Shown piece by piece: positions 32,759 through 42,904 of a stretch of DNA of 64,000 nucleotides; within the stretch, counting starts at the first letter, position 1; each line of letters starts with the position of its first letter. This stretch comes from Pseudoclavibacter helvolus (GTDB lineage Bacteria > Actinomycetota > Actinomycetes > Actinomycetales > Microbacteriaceae), in assembly GCF_014191305.1 (NCBI RefSeq), contig NZ_JACHWJ010000001.1, forward strand, positions 682,001-746,000. The letters are read 5' to 3'. Made by a program: the position numbers and the translations under genes. The notes below the pieces were generated by a model. That model saw nothing but the letters and a program-made list of their open reading frames with translations. It did no database searches and was not told the origin of the DNA.

Positions 32759-34219
32759 TCAGAGAGAGATCGCGCGCTCGGTGGCGAGGATCGGCTCAGG
32801 AAGCTCCGTCGACTGTTCAAGATACCGGTCGACGGAGGCCGCTGCGGCACGCCCCTCGGCGATCGCCCAGACGATGAGGGACTGGCCGCGCCCCGCGTCA
32901 CCCGCGACGAACACTCCTGGGAGCTCCGTCTCGTACTCGGCGGTGCGGTCGAGTTCCCCTCGCGAGGTGAAGGGAAGCTGCAGCTGCGGCTCGATCGTGT
33001 GGCGCTCCGGGCCTGTGAAGCCCATGGCGAGCAGCACCAGGTCGGCGGGGAGCTCGCGCTCCGTTCCCGCCTTCGGGCCGCGTGACCCGTCAGCGCGGAA
33101 CTCGGTCTCTGCGAGACGGATGGCACGCACACGGCCCGACTCGTCGCCGATGAACTCGACGGTCGAAGCCTGGAACGCGCGCTCGCCGCCCTCCTCGTGC
33201 GAGGTCGAGACCTCGAACAGCGTCGGCGTGGTTGGCCACGGCTGGTGTGCTGGGCGCTCCGTCGGCGGCTCCTTGCCAATCGCCAGGTTCGTGACCGAGG
33301 CAGCGCCCTGACGGTGCGAGGTGCCGATGCAGTCGGCGCCAGTGTCGCCTCCACCGATGACGATGACGTGCTTGTCCTCGGCGTGGATCTGCGTGGCGAG
33401 GTCGTCACCTGCGACAACGCGGTTCGACTGCGTCAGGAAGTCCATCGCGTAGTGGACGCCCTTGAGTTCGCGGCCGGGGACGGGCAGGTCGCGGGGCACC
33501 ATGGCGCCCGTGCAGACCACAACCGCGTCGTAGCGCTGGCGCAGGTTGTCCCACGTGATGTCGCGGCCGATCTCGATGCCGGTGCGGAACCGTGTGCCCT
33601 CAGCTCGCATCTGCGAGAGGCGAGCGTCCAGCACCGACTTCTCCATTTTGAAGTCAGGGATGCCGTAGCGGAGGAGTCCGCCGATTCGGTCGTCCCGCTC
33701 GAACACGGCGACGGTGTGCCCGGCGCGAGTTAGCTGCTGGGCCGCCGCGAGGCCGGCGGGGCCAGACCCCACAACGGCGACGGTCTTACCGGTAAGGCGC
33801 TCCGGCGGGTGCGGACGCACGTTGCCCTCAGCGAAGGCCGTGTCTGCGATCGACTGCTCGACGCGCTTGATCGTCACGGCGGGCTGGTTGATGCCGAGCA
33901 CGCACGAGGACTCACACGGTGCGGGGCACAGGCGGCCCGTGAACTCCGGGAAGTTGTTCGTGGCGTGCAGCCGCTCGCTCGCACCGGCCATGTCGCCGCG
34001 GAACGTCAGGTCGTTCCACTCGGGGATGATGTTGCCGAGCGGGCAGCCCTGGTGGCAGAACGGAACGCCGCAGTCCATGCAGCGCCCGGCCTGCCGGCGA
34101 AGCTGCGTGGGCTCCTGTGGGTCGTAGACCTCGCTGAAGTCCATGATGCGCACGGGAACCGGGCGGCGCTTCGGGAGCTCTCGCTCGCGGTTGGTGAGGA
34201 ATCCTCTCGGGTCAGCCAC
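32759..34219 (-). CDS. gltD: Glutamate synthase small subunit (NADPH)
   Basis: This 486-residue FAD/4Fe-4S protein passes electrons from NADPH to GltB. The N-terminal cysteine cluster is complete (CMDCGVPFCHQGCPLGN and LCPAPCESSCVLG). An FAD-binding GSGPAGLAAAQQL motif lies near residue 150, an NADPH-binding GGGDTGADCIG follows, and the C-terminal FAD contact GVFVAGDAGRGQSLIVWAI is present. The GTG at 34219 has GGAGG six bases upstream and overlaps the end of gltB by eight bases, so the two subunits are translationally coupled. Confidence 0.97.
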   Translation of the reverse strand: MADPRGFLTNRERELPKRRPVPVRIMDFSEVYDPQEPTQLRRQAGRCMDCGVPFCHQGCPLGNIIPEWNDLTFRGDMAGASERLHATNNFPEFTGRLCPAPCESSCVLGINQPAVTIKRVEQSIADTAFAEGNVRPHPPERLTGKTVAVVGSGPAGLAAAQQLTRAGHTVAVFERDDRIGGLLRYGIPDFKMEKSVLDARLSQMRAEGTRFRTGIEIGRDITWDNLRQRYDAVVVCTGAMVPRDLPVPGRELKGVHYAMDFLTQSNRVVAGDDLATQIHAEDKHVIVIGGGDTGADCIGTSHRQGAASVTNLAIGKEPPTERPAHQPWPTTPTLFEVSTSHEEGGERAFQASTVEFIGDESGRVRAIRLAETEFRADGSRGPKAGTERELPADLVLLAMGFTGPERHTIEPQLQLPFTSRGELDRTAEYETELPGVFVAGDAGRGQSLIVWAIAEGRAAAASVDRYLEQSTELPEPILATERAISL

Positions 34220-37200
34220 GGGTCGCCTCCAGAATCTCGTGCCAGGTAGTGCTGTCGTCGGGGTCGCCGCCACGTTCGATGGCGGCGTTGCGGATCTCGG
34301 TGACCTTCGCGTAGTCGCGCGGGAGCACCTTCGTGAACTCCTTCGACACGGTGGCGAAGTTGTCCAGCATCTCGCGTGCGAGTTGCGACTCGGTCTCGTT
34401 GTAGTGCCGCTCCAGGATGTCGCGCAGGATGTCGGCGTCGGCGCTGGTGAGCGTCGTGAGGCCAAGCTCCCCCGTCGAGATCATGTCGGGGTTGACGAGC
34501 TTCGGATCGAGCTTGTGCACGTAGGCGATGCCGCCCGACATGCCGGCGCCGAAGTTCTTGCCGGTCTCGCCGAGGATTACGGCAAGTCCGCCCGTCATGT
34601 ACTCGAGCGCGTGGTCGCCGACCGCCTCCGCGACGGCTGTCGCGCCGGAGTTGCGGACCAGGAAGCGTTCGCCGACAACACCGCTGAGGAACATGGTTCC
34701 ACCGGTCGCGCCGTAGCCGATGACGTTGCCCGCGATGACGTTCTCGTGCGACTTGAACGGGGCTCGCTCGTCCGGCCTGAGGATGACCTCTCCGCCGCTG
34801 AGCCCCTTGCCCACGTAGTCGTTCGAGTCTCCGACGAGGCGGATGCGGATACCGTTCGGCAGGAACGCGCCAAGGGACTGCCCAGCCGTTCCTCGCAGCT
34901 CGATGTCGATCGTGCCGGCAGGGAGCCCGTGCTCGCCGTGCTTGAGCGTCACGTGGTGCCCGAGCATCGTGCCGACGGCGCGGTCAGTGTTGATGACATC
35001 CATCGACACCTTGACGGCCTCGCCGTTCTCAAGCGCCTGCTCTGCCAGCTCGAGGAGCTTCTGGTCGAAGTGCTGGTCGAGCTCGTGCTCCTGCGTGACG
35101 AGGCTGCGGGTCGGCGCGTCGCCGAACTCGTGGCCGGTGAGCACGCGGGACAGGTCGAGGCCCTCGGTCTTCCAATGGTGCATCGCGTCATCGACTTCGA
35201 GCAGCTCACGCTTGCCGATGATCTCGTCGAGCGAGCGGACGCCGAGCGCGGCGAGGTACTCGCGCACTTCCTGTGCGACGAACTCGAAGAAGTTCACGAC
35301 GTGGTCTGCCTGCCCCGTGTAACGGGCGCGCAGCTCGGGGTTCTGCGTCGCGACACCAACCGGGCACGTGTCGAGGTGGCAGACACGCATCATGATGCAG
35401 CCTGATACGACAAGCGCTGCCGTTGCGAAGCCGAACTCCTCGGCCCCGAGCAATGCGCCGACGATAACGTCGCGGCCCGTCTTGAGCTGCCCATCCACCT
35501 GGACCACAACGCGGTCGCGCAGCCCGTTGAGCATGAGGGTCTGCTGGGTCTCGGCGAGGCCGAGCTCCCAGGGCGTTCCCGCGTGCTTGAGGGAGTTGAG
35601 CGGCGAGGCGCCGGTTCCGCCGTCGTGGCCGGACACGAGGACGACGTCGGCGAGCGCCTTCGTCACTCCGGCCGCGACCGCGCCGATCCCGTTCTCGCTC
35701 ACGAGCTTCACGTGGATGCGCGCTGACGGGTTGGCCCGCTTGAGGTCGAAGATGAGCTGCTTGAGGTCTTCGATCGAGTAGATGTCGTGGTGCGGGGGCG
35801 GTGAGATGAGTCCGACGCCCGGCGTCGCGTGGCGCGTCCGAGCGACCCACGGGTAGACCTTCGTCGGGGGCAGCTGCCCTCCCTCACCCGGCTTCGCGCC
35901 CTGCGCGAGCTTGATCTGGATGTCGTCCGCGTGCGTCAGGTACATGCTCGTGACACCGAAGCGTCCCGACGCGACCTGCTTGATCGCGCTGCGGCGCTCG
36001 GGGTCGAGCAGTCGCTCGACGTCCTCGCCGCCCTCGCCCGTGTTGGACTTGCCGCCAATGCGGTTCATCGCGATCGCGAGCGTCTCGTGCGCTTCCTTGG
36101 AGATGGAGCCGTAGCTCATCGCGCCCGTCTGGAACCGCTTGAGGATCTCCGATGCCGGCTCGACCTCGTCGATCGGGACAGGGGGACGCTCGCCCACCTT
36201 GAATTTGAAGAGGCCGCGCAACGTCATCGTCTCGGCCGCCTGGTCGTCGACCAGCTTCGTGTATTCCTTGAAGATGTCGTAGCGACCCTCGCGAGTGGAG
36301 TGCTGGAGGCGGAAGATCGTGTTCGGGTTGAAGAGGTGAGGCGGTCCCTCTCGGCGCCACTGGTACTCCCCGCCGATGTCGAGCGGACGGTGCGACGCGG
36401 GCGCGGCCTGGGCCGGGTAGGCGTGGCGGTGGCGCAGCTCGTTCTCGCGGGCGATGCCCTCGAGTCCCATGCCAGAGATCTTGCTGGCCGTGCCAGTGAA
36501 GTACTCCCCCACAAGCTCGTTCGAGAGGCCGACGGCCTCGAAGCACTGAGCTCCCGCGTACGACGAGACTGCCGAGATGCCCATCTTCGACATGATCTTC
36601 AGGACGCCCTTGCCGAGCGCCTTGATGAGGTTCGCGACCGCCTTCTCCTCGGTGACGCCCGTGAGCTTGCCCTGGCGGACCATGTCCTCGCAGGACTCCA
36701 TCGCGAGATACGGGTTCACGGCGGACGCCCCGTAGCCGAGCAGGACAGCGACGTGGTGGACCTCGCGCACGTCACCCGCCTCGATGACAAGCCCGACGCG
36801 CATGCGTCGCTCGGTGCGAATGAGGTGGTGGTGCACGGCGCTGGTCATGAGCAGTGACGGGATCGGCGCGTAGTCACGGTTCGAGTCGCGGTCGGACAGC
36901 ACGATGAAGCCGGCGCCGGCGTCGATGGCGCGGTCCGCCTCCTCGCACAGCTCTGCGAGCCGCTTGCGCAGGCCCTCCACGCCGTCATCGACGCGGTAGC
37001 AGCCGCGGAGCGTCTCCGCCGCGTCGATGCCTGGGCGCTGCTCGATGTGCTGAATCTTGGCGAGCTGGTCGTTGTCGATCACCGGGAAGTCGAGGACCAC
37101 CTGGCGGGCGTGCTCTGGACCTGCGCTGAGGAGGTTCTCCTGCGGCCCGATGCTCGTCGTGAGGCTCGTGACGACCTCTTCGCGGATGGCGTCGAGCGGA

Positions 37201-38780
37201 GGGTTCGTGACCTGGGCGAAGTTCTGCGTGAAGTAGTCGAAGACGAGACGCGGGCGGTCGGTGAGGATCGCGATGGGTGTGTCGGTGCCCATAGCGCCGA
37301 TCGGCTCAGCGCCGTTCTTCGCCATCGGGGCGAGCAGGATGCGCAGCTCTTCCTCCGTGTAGCCGAACGTCCGCTGGCGGCGCTCGACGGAAGCTGGCGT
37401 GTGCGTCACGTGCTCGCGCTCGGGCAGCTCGGCGAGGTTGATACGACCCTCATCGAGCCAGTCCCCCCACGGCTGCAGTTCGGCGAGGTCGTGCTTGACC
37501 TCGTCGTCCTCGATGAGGCGACCCACCTCGGTGTCGACGAGGAGCACCTGGCCGGGGCGCAGGCGTCCCTTGCGGATGACGGTGGCTGGGTCGAGGCTCG
37601 CGACGCCGACCTCGGAGCCGAGGACGATGAGGCCGTCGGCGGTCTGCACGAACCGGCCAGGGCGCAGACCGTTGCGGTCGAGGGTCGCGCACACGTAGCG
37701 GCCGTCGGTGAAGGCCATGGCTGCAGGCCCATCCCACGGCTCCATGATGAGCGAGTGGTACTCGTAGAAGTCACGGACCTCGGCACTCAGGTCTTCCGCC
37801 GTCTCCCAAGCGGCCGGGACCATCATGTGCACGGCGTGCGAGAGCGAGCGTCCCGAGAGCGTAAGGAGCTCAAGCACCTCGTCGAACGATGCGGAGTCGC
37901 TCGCGCCCTCCGTGACGATCGGGAACAGATCTGACACGTCGCCGAGGATCTCGGAACGGAGCTGCGACTGACGCGCGCGCATCCAGTTCCGGTTGCCGCG
38001 AACGGTGTTGATCTCGCCGTTGTGCGCCATCATGCGCATGGGCTGGGCAAGCTGCCAGGACGGGAACGTGTTGGTGGAGTAGCGCGAGTGCACGATCGCG
38101 AGCTTCGACGCGAAGCGCTCGTCGCTGAGGTCGGGGAAGAACGGCTCCAGCTGGAGCGTCGTCACCATGCCCTTGTACGTGATCATGCGGCAGGAGAGCG
38201 ACATGAAGTACACGCCGAGCGAATGCTCCGCGCGCTTGCGCATGCGGTAGCACTGGCGGTCGAGGGATGCGCCCTTGCGAGGGTTGCCGCGGAAATTTTG
38301 GCGCTCACTGCGGACGTAGAGCTGCTCGATGACCGGCATGGCTGCTCGAGCCAGCTTGCCGAGCTCGTCTGGGTGCACGGGAACCTCGCGCCAGCCGATG
38401 ACCCGCAGGTCCTCTTCGGCCGCGAGCTTCGCGATTCCTGCTTTGACCCTTGCGCGCTCGTCCGCGTCGACGGGCAGGTAGGCGTTCCCGACGGCGTAGC
38501 GGCCCTCGGCCGGCAGCTCGAAGCCGCTCACCGCACGGAAGAACTCGTCCGGGATCTGCGTCAGAATGCCGGCGCCATCGCCCGTGCCCGCGTCGGAGCC
38601 GACCGCGCCTCGGTGCTCCATGTGACGCAGGGCGTCGAGCGCGTGATCGATGATGTCGTGACCCGGCGTGCCGCGCAAGGTGGCAACCATGGCGAGCCCG
38701 CAGGCATCGCGTTCATTCGCAGGATCGTACAGGCCTGCTGCTGTTGGGTAGCCATTCGTAGGAAAGGCGGCGGAGGTCAT
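34212..38780 (-). CDS. gltB: Glutamate synthase large subunit
   Basis: This is the canonical 1522-residue GltB of NADPH glutamate synthase, which makes two glutamates from glutamine and 2-oxoglutarate. The propeptide precedes nucleophile C27 (RDACGLAMVA). The glutaminase has HSRYSTNTFPSWQLAQPMR. The synthase domain has QGAKPGEGGQLPPTKV and the normal 3Fe-4S motif C1128-x5-C1134-x4-C1139 (CIMMRVCHLDTC). The GXGXG domain closes the protein. The ATG at 38780 has GAGGGG seven bases upstream. A GlnR-like site lies about 130 bases upstream, fitting nitrogen control. It forms an operon with gltD. Confidence 0.98.
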   Translation of the reverse strand: MTSAAFPTNGYPTAAGLYDPANERDACGLAMVATLRGTPGHDIIDHALDALRHMEHRGAVGSDAGTGDGAGILTQIPDEFFRAVSGFELPAEGRYAVGNAYLPVDADERARVKAGIAKLAAEEDLRVIGWREVPVHPDELGKLARAAMPVIEQLYVRSERQNFRGNPRKGASLDRQCYRMRKRAEHSLGVYFMSLSCRMITYKGMVTTLQLEPFFPDLSDERFASKLAIVHSRYSTNTFPSWQLAQPMRMMAHNGEINTVRGNRNWMRARQSQLRSEILGDVSDLFPIVTEGASDSASFDEVLELLTLSGRSLSHAVHMMVPAAWETAEDLSAEVRDFYEYHSLIMEPWDGPAAMAFTDGRYVCATLDRNGLRPGRFVQTADGLIVLGSEVGVASLDPATVIRKGRLRPGQVLLVDTEVGRLIEDDEVKHDLAELQPWGDWLDEGRINLAELPEREHVTHTPASVERRQRTFGYTEEELRILLAPMAKNGAEPIGAMGTDTPIAILTDRPRLVFDYFTQNFAQVTNPPLDAIREEVVTSLTTSIGPQENLLSAGPEHARQVVLDFPVIDNDQLAKIQHIEQRPGIDAAETLRGCYRVDDGVEGLRKRLAELCEEADRAIDAGAGFIVLSDRDSNRDYAPIPSLLMTSAVHHHLIRTERRMRVGLVIEAGDVREVHHVAVLLGYGASAVNPYLAMESCEDMVRQGKLTGVTEEKAVANLIKALGKGVLKIMSKMGISAVSSYAGAQCFEAVGLSNELVGEYFTGTASKISGMGLEGIARENELRHRHAYPAQAAPASHRPLDIGGEYQWRREGPPHLFNPNTIFRLQHSTREGRYDIFKEYTKLVDDQAAETMTLRGLFKFKVGERPPVPIDEVEPASEILKRFQTGAMSYGSISKEAHETLAIAMNRIGGKSNTGEGGEDVERLLDPERRSAIKQVASGRFGVTSMYLTHADDIQIKLAQGAKPGEGGQLPPTKVYPWVARTRHATPGVGLISPPPHHDIYSIEDLKQLIFDLKRANPSARIHVKLVSENGIGAVAAGVTKALADVVLVSGHDGGTGASPLNSLKHAGTPWELGLAETQQTLMLNGLRDRVVVQVDGQLKTGRDVIVGALLGAEEFGFATAALVVSGCIMMRVCHLDTCPVGVATQNPELRARYTGQADHVVNFFEFVAQEVREYLAALGVRSLDEIIGKRELLEVDDAMHHWKTEGLDLSRVLTGHEFGDAPTRSLVTQEHELDQHFDQKLLELAEQALENGEAVKVSMDVINTDRAVGTMLGHHVTLKHGEHGLPAGTIDIELRGTAGQSLGAFLPNGIRIRLVGDSNDYVGKGLSGGEVILRPDERAPFKSHENVIAGNVIGYGATGGTMFLSGVVGERFLVRNSGATAVAEAVGDHALEYMTGGLAVILGETGKNFGAGMSGGIAYVHKLDPKLVNPDMISTGELGLTTLTSADADILRDILERHYNETESQLAREMLDNFATVSKEFTKVLPRDYAKVTEIRNAAIERGGDPDDSTTWHEILEATRG

Positions 38781-38909
38781 AACTCGTCCCCTCGTCGGTG
38801 GTGCCATGGGTCACTTGGCGGACTCGACAGAAGACTGATGTTGACGGAGCCCGTGGGGGCGGGTGCCTACAGGCGTCCGTCGGTCCATTCAGCAGATTAC
38901 GACCGCTGT

Positions 38910-38925
38910 GTTACTTCTGTGTTTC
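38910..38925 (-). promoter_or_regulatory. GlnR-like site upstream of gltBD
   Basis: On the minus strand GAAAC-N6-GTAAC fits the relaxed actinobacterial GlnR half-site pattern GNNAC-N6-GNAAC. The better-known four-box Streptomyces pattern is not complete, so the call is tentative. Target gene and position are biologically sensible. Confidence 0.4.
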
Positions 38926-38958
38926 GCGTGCGACCCCAGGCGGCCCGCCGGGGAGGGA

Positions 38959-38979
38959 CCGAGGCCATCAGGCCTTCGG
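38959..38979 (-). terminator. Possible terminator at the lgt stop
   Basis: CCGAGGCC and GGCCTTCGG pair with one bulged base around a four-base loop. The stem overlaps the last lgt codons. No U tract follows. Confidence 0.3.
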
Positions 38980-40056
38980 TGTGCTCGATACTTCTTCGTT
39001 CTCACCAGGGGATTTTTCGCTAGCCGCCGAGTTAGGCAAGGCTTCGGAAGTTTCCCCGTCGTGACCCGCAGATTGCGCGGAGGTTTCCTCAGCGTCGTCG
39101 AGGTCCGCCTTGACCTCGTCTTCGTCAGCCTCAGCCTCAGCCTCAGCCCCGGCCCCGGCCTCAACCGTGATCTCGTCATCCGCGGCTTTGGCCGCCTCTG
39201 ACTCAGGATCGCGGCCCGGCAGGTAGATGCTGGTGCTCAATTGAGAGACGGGAAGGCGCGAGACGTAGACGAACAGGGCTACGCCGATGATGACGAGGCA
39301 GAGCGCACCGAACACGTTCGAGCGCATGCCGAAGATGACCTCCGAGTAGTCGACGCGGATCGACTCGATCCAGATGCGGCCGGTGCCGTACCAGATCAGG
39401 TAGGAGGCAAGCGTCTTCCCGGTGCGCCAGCGGAACATGCGCTCGAGGAGCACGATGATCGCGATTCCGGCGAGGTTCCACAGCATCTCGTAGAGGAACG
39501 TCGGGTGGAAGAGTGTTCCCTCTGGTAGCCCGACCGGGAACGCCGGGTTGCTCGCTTCGATCTGCAGGCCCCACGGCAGGTCGGTTGGCCAGCCGTAGAG
39601 CTCGTGGTTGAAGTAGTTGCCGAGGCGTCCGACTGCCTGCGCGAGCAGCAGACCTGGGATGAGCGCGTCGGAGAAGGCGAGCATCCGGATGCCCGTCATG
39701 CGGCTTGCTATGAGGATGCCGATCGCTCCACCAATGAGGGAGCCGATGATGGCGTTGCCGCCCTCCCAGATGAAGAAGATTCGCCAGAAGTTCGCGCCCT
39801 CGAAGAAGTAATCGGCGGGGTGCGTGAACACGTGGTACAGGCGCGCGCCCAGCAGGCCAAGCAACACGGCCCAGATCGCGAAGTCGACGGTAATCCACTT
39901 CTCGCCGCCGCGCGCCGTCAGGCGTCGGTCCGTCCAGAGGACGGCCAGCACCATGCCGGCAACGATGAACAGTGCGTAGAGGTGCACCGTGAGCGGGCCG
40001 ATCTCGAAGCTCGACCACTCGAGTGGCGGGCTGGGGATTCCGGTCAGTGGCGTCAT
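38968..40056 (-). CDS. lgt: Prolipoprotein diacylglyceryl transferase
   Basis: Lgt attaches diacylglycerol from phosphatidylglycerol to the lipobox cysteine of prolipoproteins in the membrane. Hydrophobic segments cover residues about 20-285. The family signature AVGRLGNYFNHELYGWPT (about residues 142-159) contains the conserved R-x-x-N-x-x-N/H-E core, and the H-x-[TP] motif occurs at LFHPTFLYEMLWN. After residue 285 an acidic, Ala/Glu-rich tail of about 75 residues is added, giving 362 residues. The ATG overlaps the trpA stop (ATGA), so it is expressed from the trp unit. Confidence 0.96.
   Translation of the reverse strand: MTPLTGIPSPPLEWSSFEIGPLTVHLYALFIVAGMVLAVLWTDRRLTARGGEKWITVDFAIWAVLLGLLGARLYHVFTHPADYFFEGANFWRIFFIWEGGNAIIGSLIGGAIGILIASRMTGIRMLAFSDALIPGLLLAQAVGRLGNYFNHELYGWPTDLPWGLQIEASNPAFPVGLPEGTLFHPTFLYEMLWNLAGIAIIVLLERMFRWRTGKTLASYLIWYGTGRIWIESIRVDYSEVIFGMRSNVFGALCLVIIGVALFVYVSRLPVSQLSTSIYLPGRDPESEAAKAADDEITVEAGAGAEAEAEADEDEVKADLDDAEETSAQSAGHDGETSEALPNSAASEKSPGENEEVSSTPKA
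39126..39160. repeat. Hexamer microsatellite in the lgt tail
   Basis: CAGCCT is repeated about four times and grades into CCCCGG repeats. On the coding strand it encodes alternating Ala and Glu/Gly of the acidic C-terminal tail, so copy-number changes would alter tail length without a frameshift. Confidence 0.6.
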
Positions 40057-40874
40057 GCCTGTTCCTTCGAAGTCGTGGCGTCGAGGGCTGTGCCGCGCGC
40101 CAGTTGCGCCGCGGTCTCCGCGACCGCTTCGACGCCGCCAGAGGCGAGGGCCTTCACGAGGGCTGAGCCGACGATGGCACCCTCCGCGTAGTCGAGCACT
40201 TCACGCACCTGCTCGGCAGTCGAGATGCCGAGACCGACGCAGGCCCTGGTGCAGCCGTGCGCGTGGAGTCGATCGGCGAGTGTCCGCGCGGCCTGGTCGA
40301 CGTCGGCGCGCGCGCCCGTGATGCCCATGGTCGAGACCGTGTAGACGAAGCCCCTGCTCGAATTGATGACGAGGTCGAGTCTGGAGTCGCTTGAGGTGGG
40401 GGCAGCTAGGAAGACCCGGTCGAGTTCGTGGTCCGTGGCAGCCGTGATCCACTCTGCGCCCTCGTCTGGCACGAGGTCAGGCGTGATGAGCCCGTTGCCA
40501 CCTGCGGCGGCCAGGTCGCGGGCGAATGCGTCGACGCCGTACTGCATCACGAGGTTCCAGTAGGTCATGACGACAATGGGGGCGTCGACCTCAGCCCGGA
40601 TCTGCCTGATCGCCTCGAAGACATGCTCGGTGCGGAAGCCGCCCTCGAGCGCCTGCACGGCCGCGGCCTGGATCACAGGGCCGTCCATGACCGGGTCCGA
40701 GTACGGCATGCCGAGCTCGAGCACGTCAGCCCCGGCCTTGATAACGGCGATAGCTGCGGCTACCGATGTCTCGAAGTCCGGGAACCCGACGGGCAGGTAG
40801 GCGACAAGCGCGCCTCTGCGGTCGCGGTTCGCGGCGTCGATGACGCTCTCGAGTGCGGATGGTGCTGAGGTCAC
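40053..40874 (-). CDS. trpA: Tryptophan synthase alpha chain
   Basis: TrpA cleaves indole-3-glycerol phosphate to indole and glyceraldehyde 3-phosphate. The 273-residue TIM barrel has the catalytic Glu in [16 protein letters not shown] and Asp in [10 protein letters not shown]. The phosphate-binding GISTAEQ and GAIVGSALV loops are present. The GTG at 40874 overlaps the trpB stop (GTGA), and its own stop overlaps lgt. It is full length with all catalytic residues. Confidence 0.97.
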   Translation of the reverse strand: MTSAPSALESVIDAANRDRRGALVAYLPVGFPDFETSVAAAIAVIKAGADVLELGMPYSDPVMDGPVIQAAAVQALEGGFRTEHVFEAIRQIRAEVDAPIVVMTYWNLVMQYGVDAFARDLAAAGGNGLITPDLVPDEGAEWITAATDHELDRVFLAAPTSSDSRLDLVINSSRGFVYTVSTMGITGARADVDQAARTLADRLHAHGCTRACVGLGISTAEQVREVLDYAEGAIVGSALVKALASGGVEAVAETAAQLARGTALDATTSKEQA

Positions 40875-42133
40875 TTGCCCTGTCCTTCTGCTGTTTCGTG
40901 GCCCTCGGTGCGATCAGGGTCGCCGAGCCCGAAGTACTCGGCAGCCGTCTCCATGTCCTTGTCGCCCCGGCCCGAGAGTGAGACCAGGATGGTCGCATCT
41001 GGGCCGAGCTCCCTGCCGAGCTCCAGCGCACCGGCGAGCGCGTGGCTCGACTCAATTGCCGGGATGATTCCCTCGGTGCGGGCGAGCAGGCGGAACGCTT
41101 CCATCGCGGCTGCGTCCGTCACGGGAAGGTAGCTCGCGCGACCGATCGAAGCGAGGTAGGCATGCTCTGGTCCGACGCCCGGGTAGTCGAGTCCGGCCGA
41201 GATCGAGTGCGACTCGATGGTCTGGCCGTCCGCGTCTTGCAGCAGGAGCGTTTTGGCGCCGTGCAGGACCCCTGGACGACCCGCGCCGATCGTGGCCGCG
41301 TGACGCGGCGTGTCGACCCCGTCGCCGGCAGCCTCGTAGCCGTAGAGGGCGACGGACTTGTCGTCGAGGAACGCGCTGAAGATCCCGATGGCGTTCGAGC
41401 CGCCGCCGACGCACGCGACGACGGCGTCGGGAAGCGCGCCGGTGAGGTCGAGCACCTGCTGCCGAGCCTCCTCGCCGATGATGGCCTGGAGGTCTCGCAC
41501 GAGCGCCGGGAACGGGTGCGGCCCGGCGGCGGTGCCGAAGAGGTAGTTGGTGGTGTCCACCGATGACACCCAGTCGCGCATGGCGTCGTTGATGGCGTCC
41601 TTGAGCGTTGCCGAGCCCGATTCAACGGCGACGACCTCCGCGCCCAATAGGCGCATCCTCGCGACGTTGAGCGCCTGGCGCGCTGTATCGACAGCACCCA
41701 TGTAGATCGTGCAGTCGAGCCCGAAGAGTGCGGCTGCAGTCGCGGTCGCGACACCGTGCTGGCCAGCACCGGTCTCGGCGATGACGCGAGTCTTGCCGAT
41801 GCGCTTGGTCAGGAGCGCCTGGCCGAGCACGTTGTTGATCTTGTGCGAGCCCGTGTGGTTGAGGTCCTCGCGCTTGAGGATGATGCGAGCGCCACCGGCG
41901 TGCGCCGCGAATCGCGGGGCTTCTGTGATGATCGATGGGCGCCCGGAGTAGTCGCGGTGCAGGCGCGCGAGCTCAGCCCAGAACTCGTCGTCGGCCTTGG
42001 CCGCCTCCCACGCCGTCGACAATTCGTCCAGAGCGGCCATGAGGCTCTCGGGCACGAACCTCCCGCCGAACTCACCGAAGTATGGGCCTGAGGCGTCGCG
42101 CAACGACGTGGTGCTTGGGGGCTGAGTGCTCAT
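40871..42133 (-). CDS. trpB: Tryptophan synthase beta chain
   Basis: TrpB is the PLP enzyme that condenses indole with serine to give tryptophan. The 420-residue protein has the PLP lysine in [15 protein letters not shown] and [14 protein letters not shown]. The phosphate-binding loop is [12 protein letters not shown], and SLSGRGDKD lies near the C-terminus. It is the ordinary TrpB1 type. The ATG at 42133 overlaps the trpC stop (ATGA). It lies in the co-directional block HGX protein - trpC - trpB - trpA - lgt. Confidence 0.98.
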   Translation of the reverse strand: MSTQPPSTTSLRDASGPYFGEFGGRFVPESLMAALDELSTAWEAAKADDEFWAELARLHRDYSGRPSIITEAPRFAAHAGGARIILKREDLNHTGSHKINNVLGQALLTKRIGKTRVIAETGAGQHGVATATAAALFGLDCTIYMGAVDTARQALNVARMRLLGAEVVAVESGSATLKDAINDAMRDWVSSVDTTNYLFGTAAGPHPFPALVRDLQAIIGEEARQQVLDLTGALPDAVVACVGGGSNAIGIFSAFLDDKSVALYGYEAAGDGVDTPRHAATIGAGRPGVLHGAKTLLLQDADGQTIESHSISAGLDYPGVGPEHAYLASIGRASYLPVTDAAAMEAFRLLARTEGIIPAIESSHALAGALELGRELGPDATILVSLSGRGDKDMETAAEYFGLGDPDRTEGHETAEGQGK

Positions 42134-42903
42134 GCGAGGTGGAAGGTCTCCAGGGTAGTTTCGGGGTCGCCGCCTGTGACGAGCGCCTCCCCGATGAGGA
42201 CTGCGTCCGCACCGGCGTCGCGGTAGCGGCGAACGTGTGCCGGCTCGAGGACCGCCGATTCGGCGACCTTGACCACGTCGTTCGGGTACAAGGGGGCGAG
42301 CTCTCCGAAGAGCTCAGGGTGGAGCTCGAACGTGGCGAGGTTGCGGGCGTTGACACCGAGGATGCGTGCTCCCGCGTCGAGGCCGCGCAGCAGTTCGTCC
42401 TTCGAGTGCGCTTCGACGAGGGCCGTCATGCCGAGCTGCTCGGTGAACTCCGCGAGGCGCACCAGCGTCGATTGGTCAAGACCGGCCACGATCAGCAGAG
42501 CCAGGTCTGCTCCGCATGCCCGCGCCTCGAGCAGCTGGTACTCCTCAGCGATGAACTCCTTGCGGAGCACCGGCACGGCGACCGTGTCGCGCACGGCGCG
42601 GAGGTCGTCGAGCGAGCCGAGGAACTTCCGCTGCTCGGTGAGCACCGAGATCGCGGCGGCTCCGCCTCGCTCGTACGAGGCGGCGAGGACTGCAGGGTCA
42701 GGGATGTCGGCAAGCCGGCCGCGCGAGGGGCTCGCACGCTTGACCTCGGCGATGATGTTGACGCGCTCCGAGCGTGCAAGCGCCGCGTACGCGTCCAGCG
42801 CGGGGGCGACATCCGAGATGCGCGCCTCGAGCGCCCGTGCTGGCGTTCGTTCCCTACGCTCCGCGGCGTCTTCGAGAGCGCCGTGGTACAGCGACTCGAG
42901 CAA
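42130..42903 (-). CDS. trpC: Indole-3-glycerol phosphate synthase
   Basis: TrpC closes the indole ring of carboxyphenylaminodeoxyribulose 5-phosphate. This TIM barrel of about 257 residues has the catalytic Lys in [13 protein letters not shown] (about residue 50), the phosphate site VLRKEFI, and [12 protein letters not shown] near the C-terminal half, ending with [14 protein letters not shown] start at 42903 is preferred: it follows the preceding gene's stop by one base, with GAAGG nine bases upstream. An ATG at 42939 would overlap that gene by 35 bases. It is monofunctional; no TrpF domain is fused. Confidence 0.93.
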   Translation of the reverse strand: MLESLYHGALEDAAERRERTPARALEARISDVAPALDAYAALARSERVNIIAEVKRASPSRGRLADIPDPAVLAASYERGGAAAISVLTEQRKFLGSLDDLRAVRDTVAVPVLRKEFIAEEYQLLEARACGADLALLIVAGLDQSTLVRLAEFTEQLGMTALVEAHSKDELLRGLDAGARILGVNARNLATFELHPELFGELAPLYPNDVVKVAESAVLEPAHVRRYRDAGADAVLIGEALVTGGDPETTLETFHLA

Positions 42904-42904
42904 G

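Noticed and set aside
39126-39160. CAGCCT repeats as a CRISPR-like or regulatory array
   Set aside because: The units are six bases, contiguous, in frame and inside the lgt coding sequence; this is a coding microsatellite.
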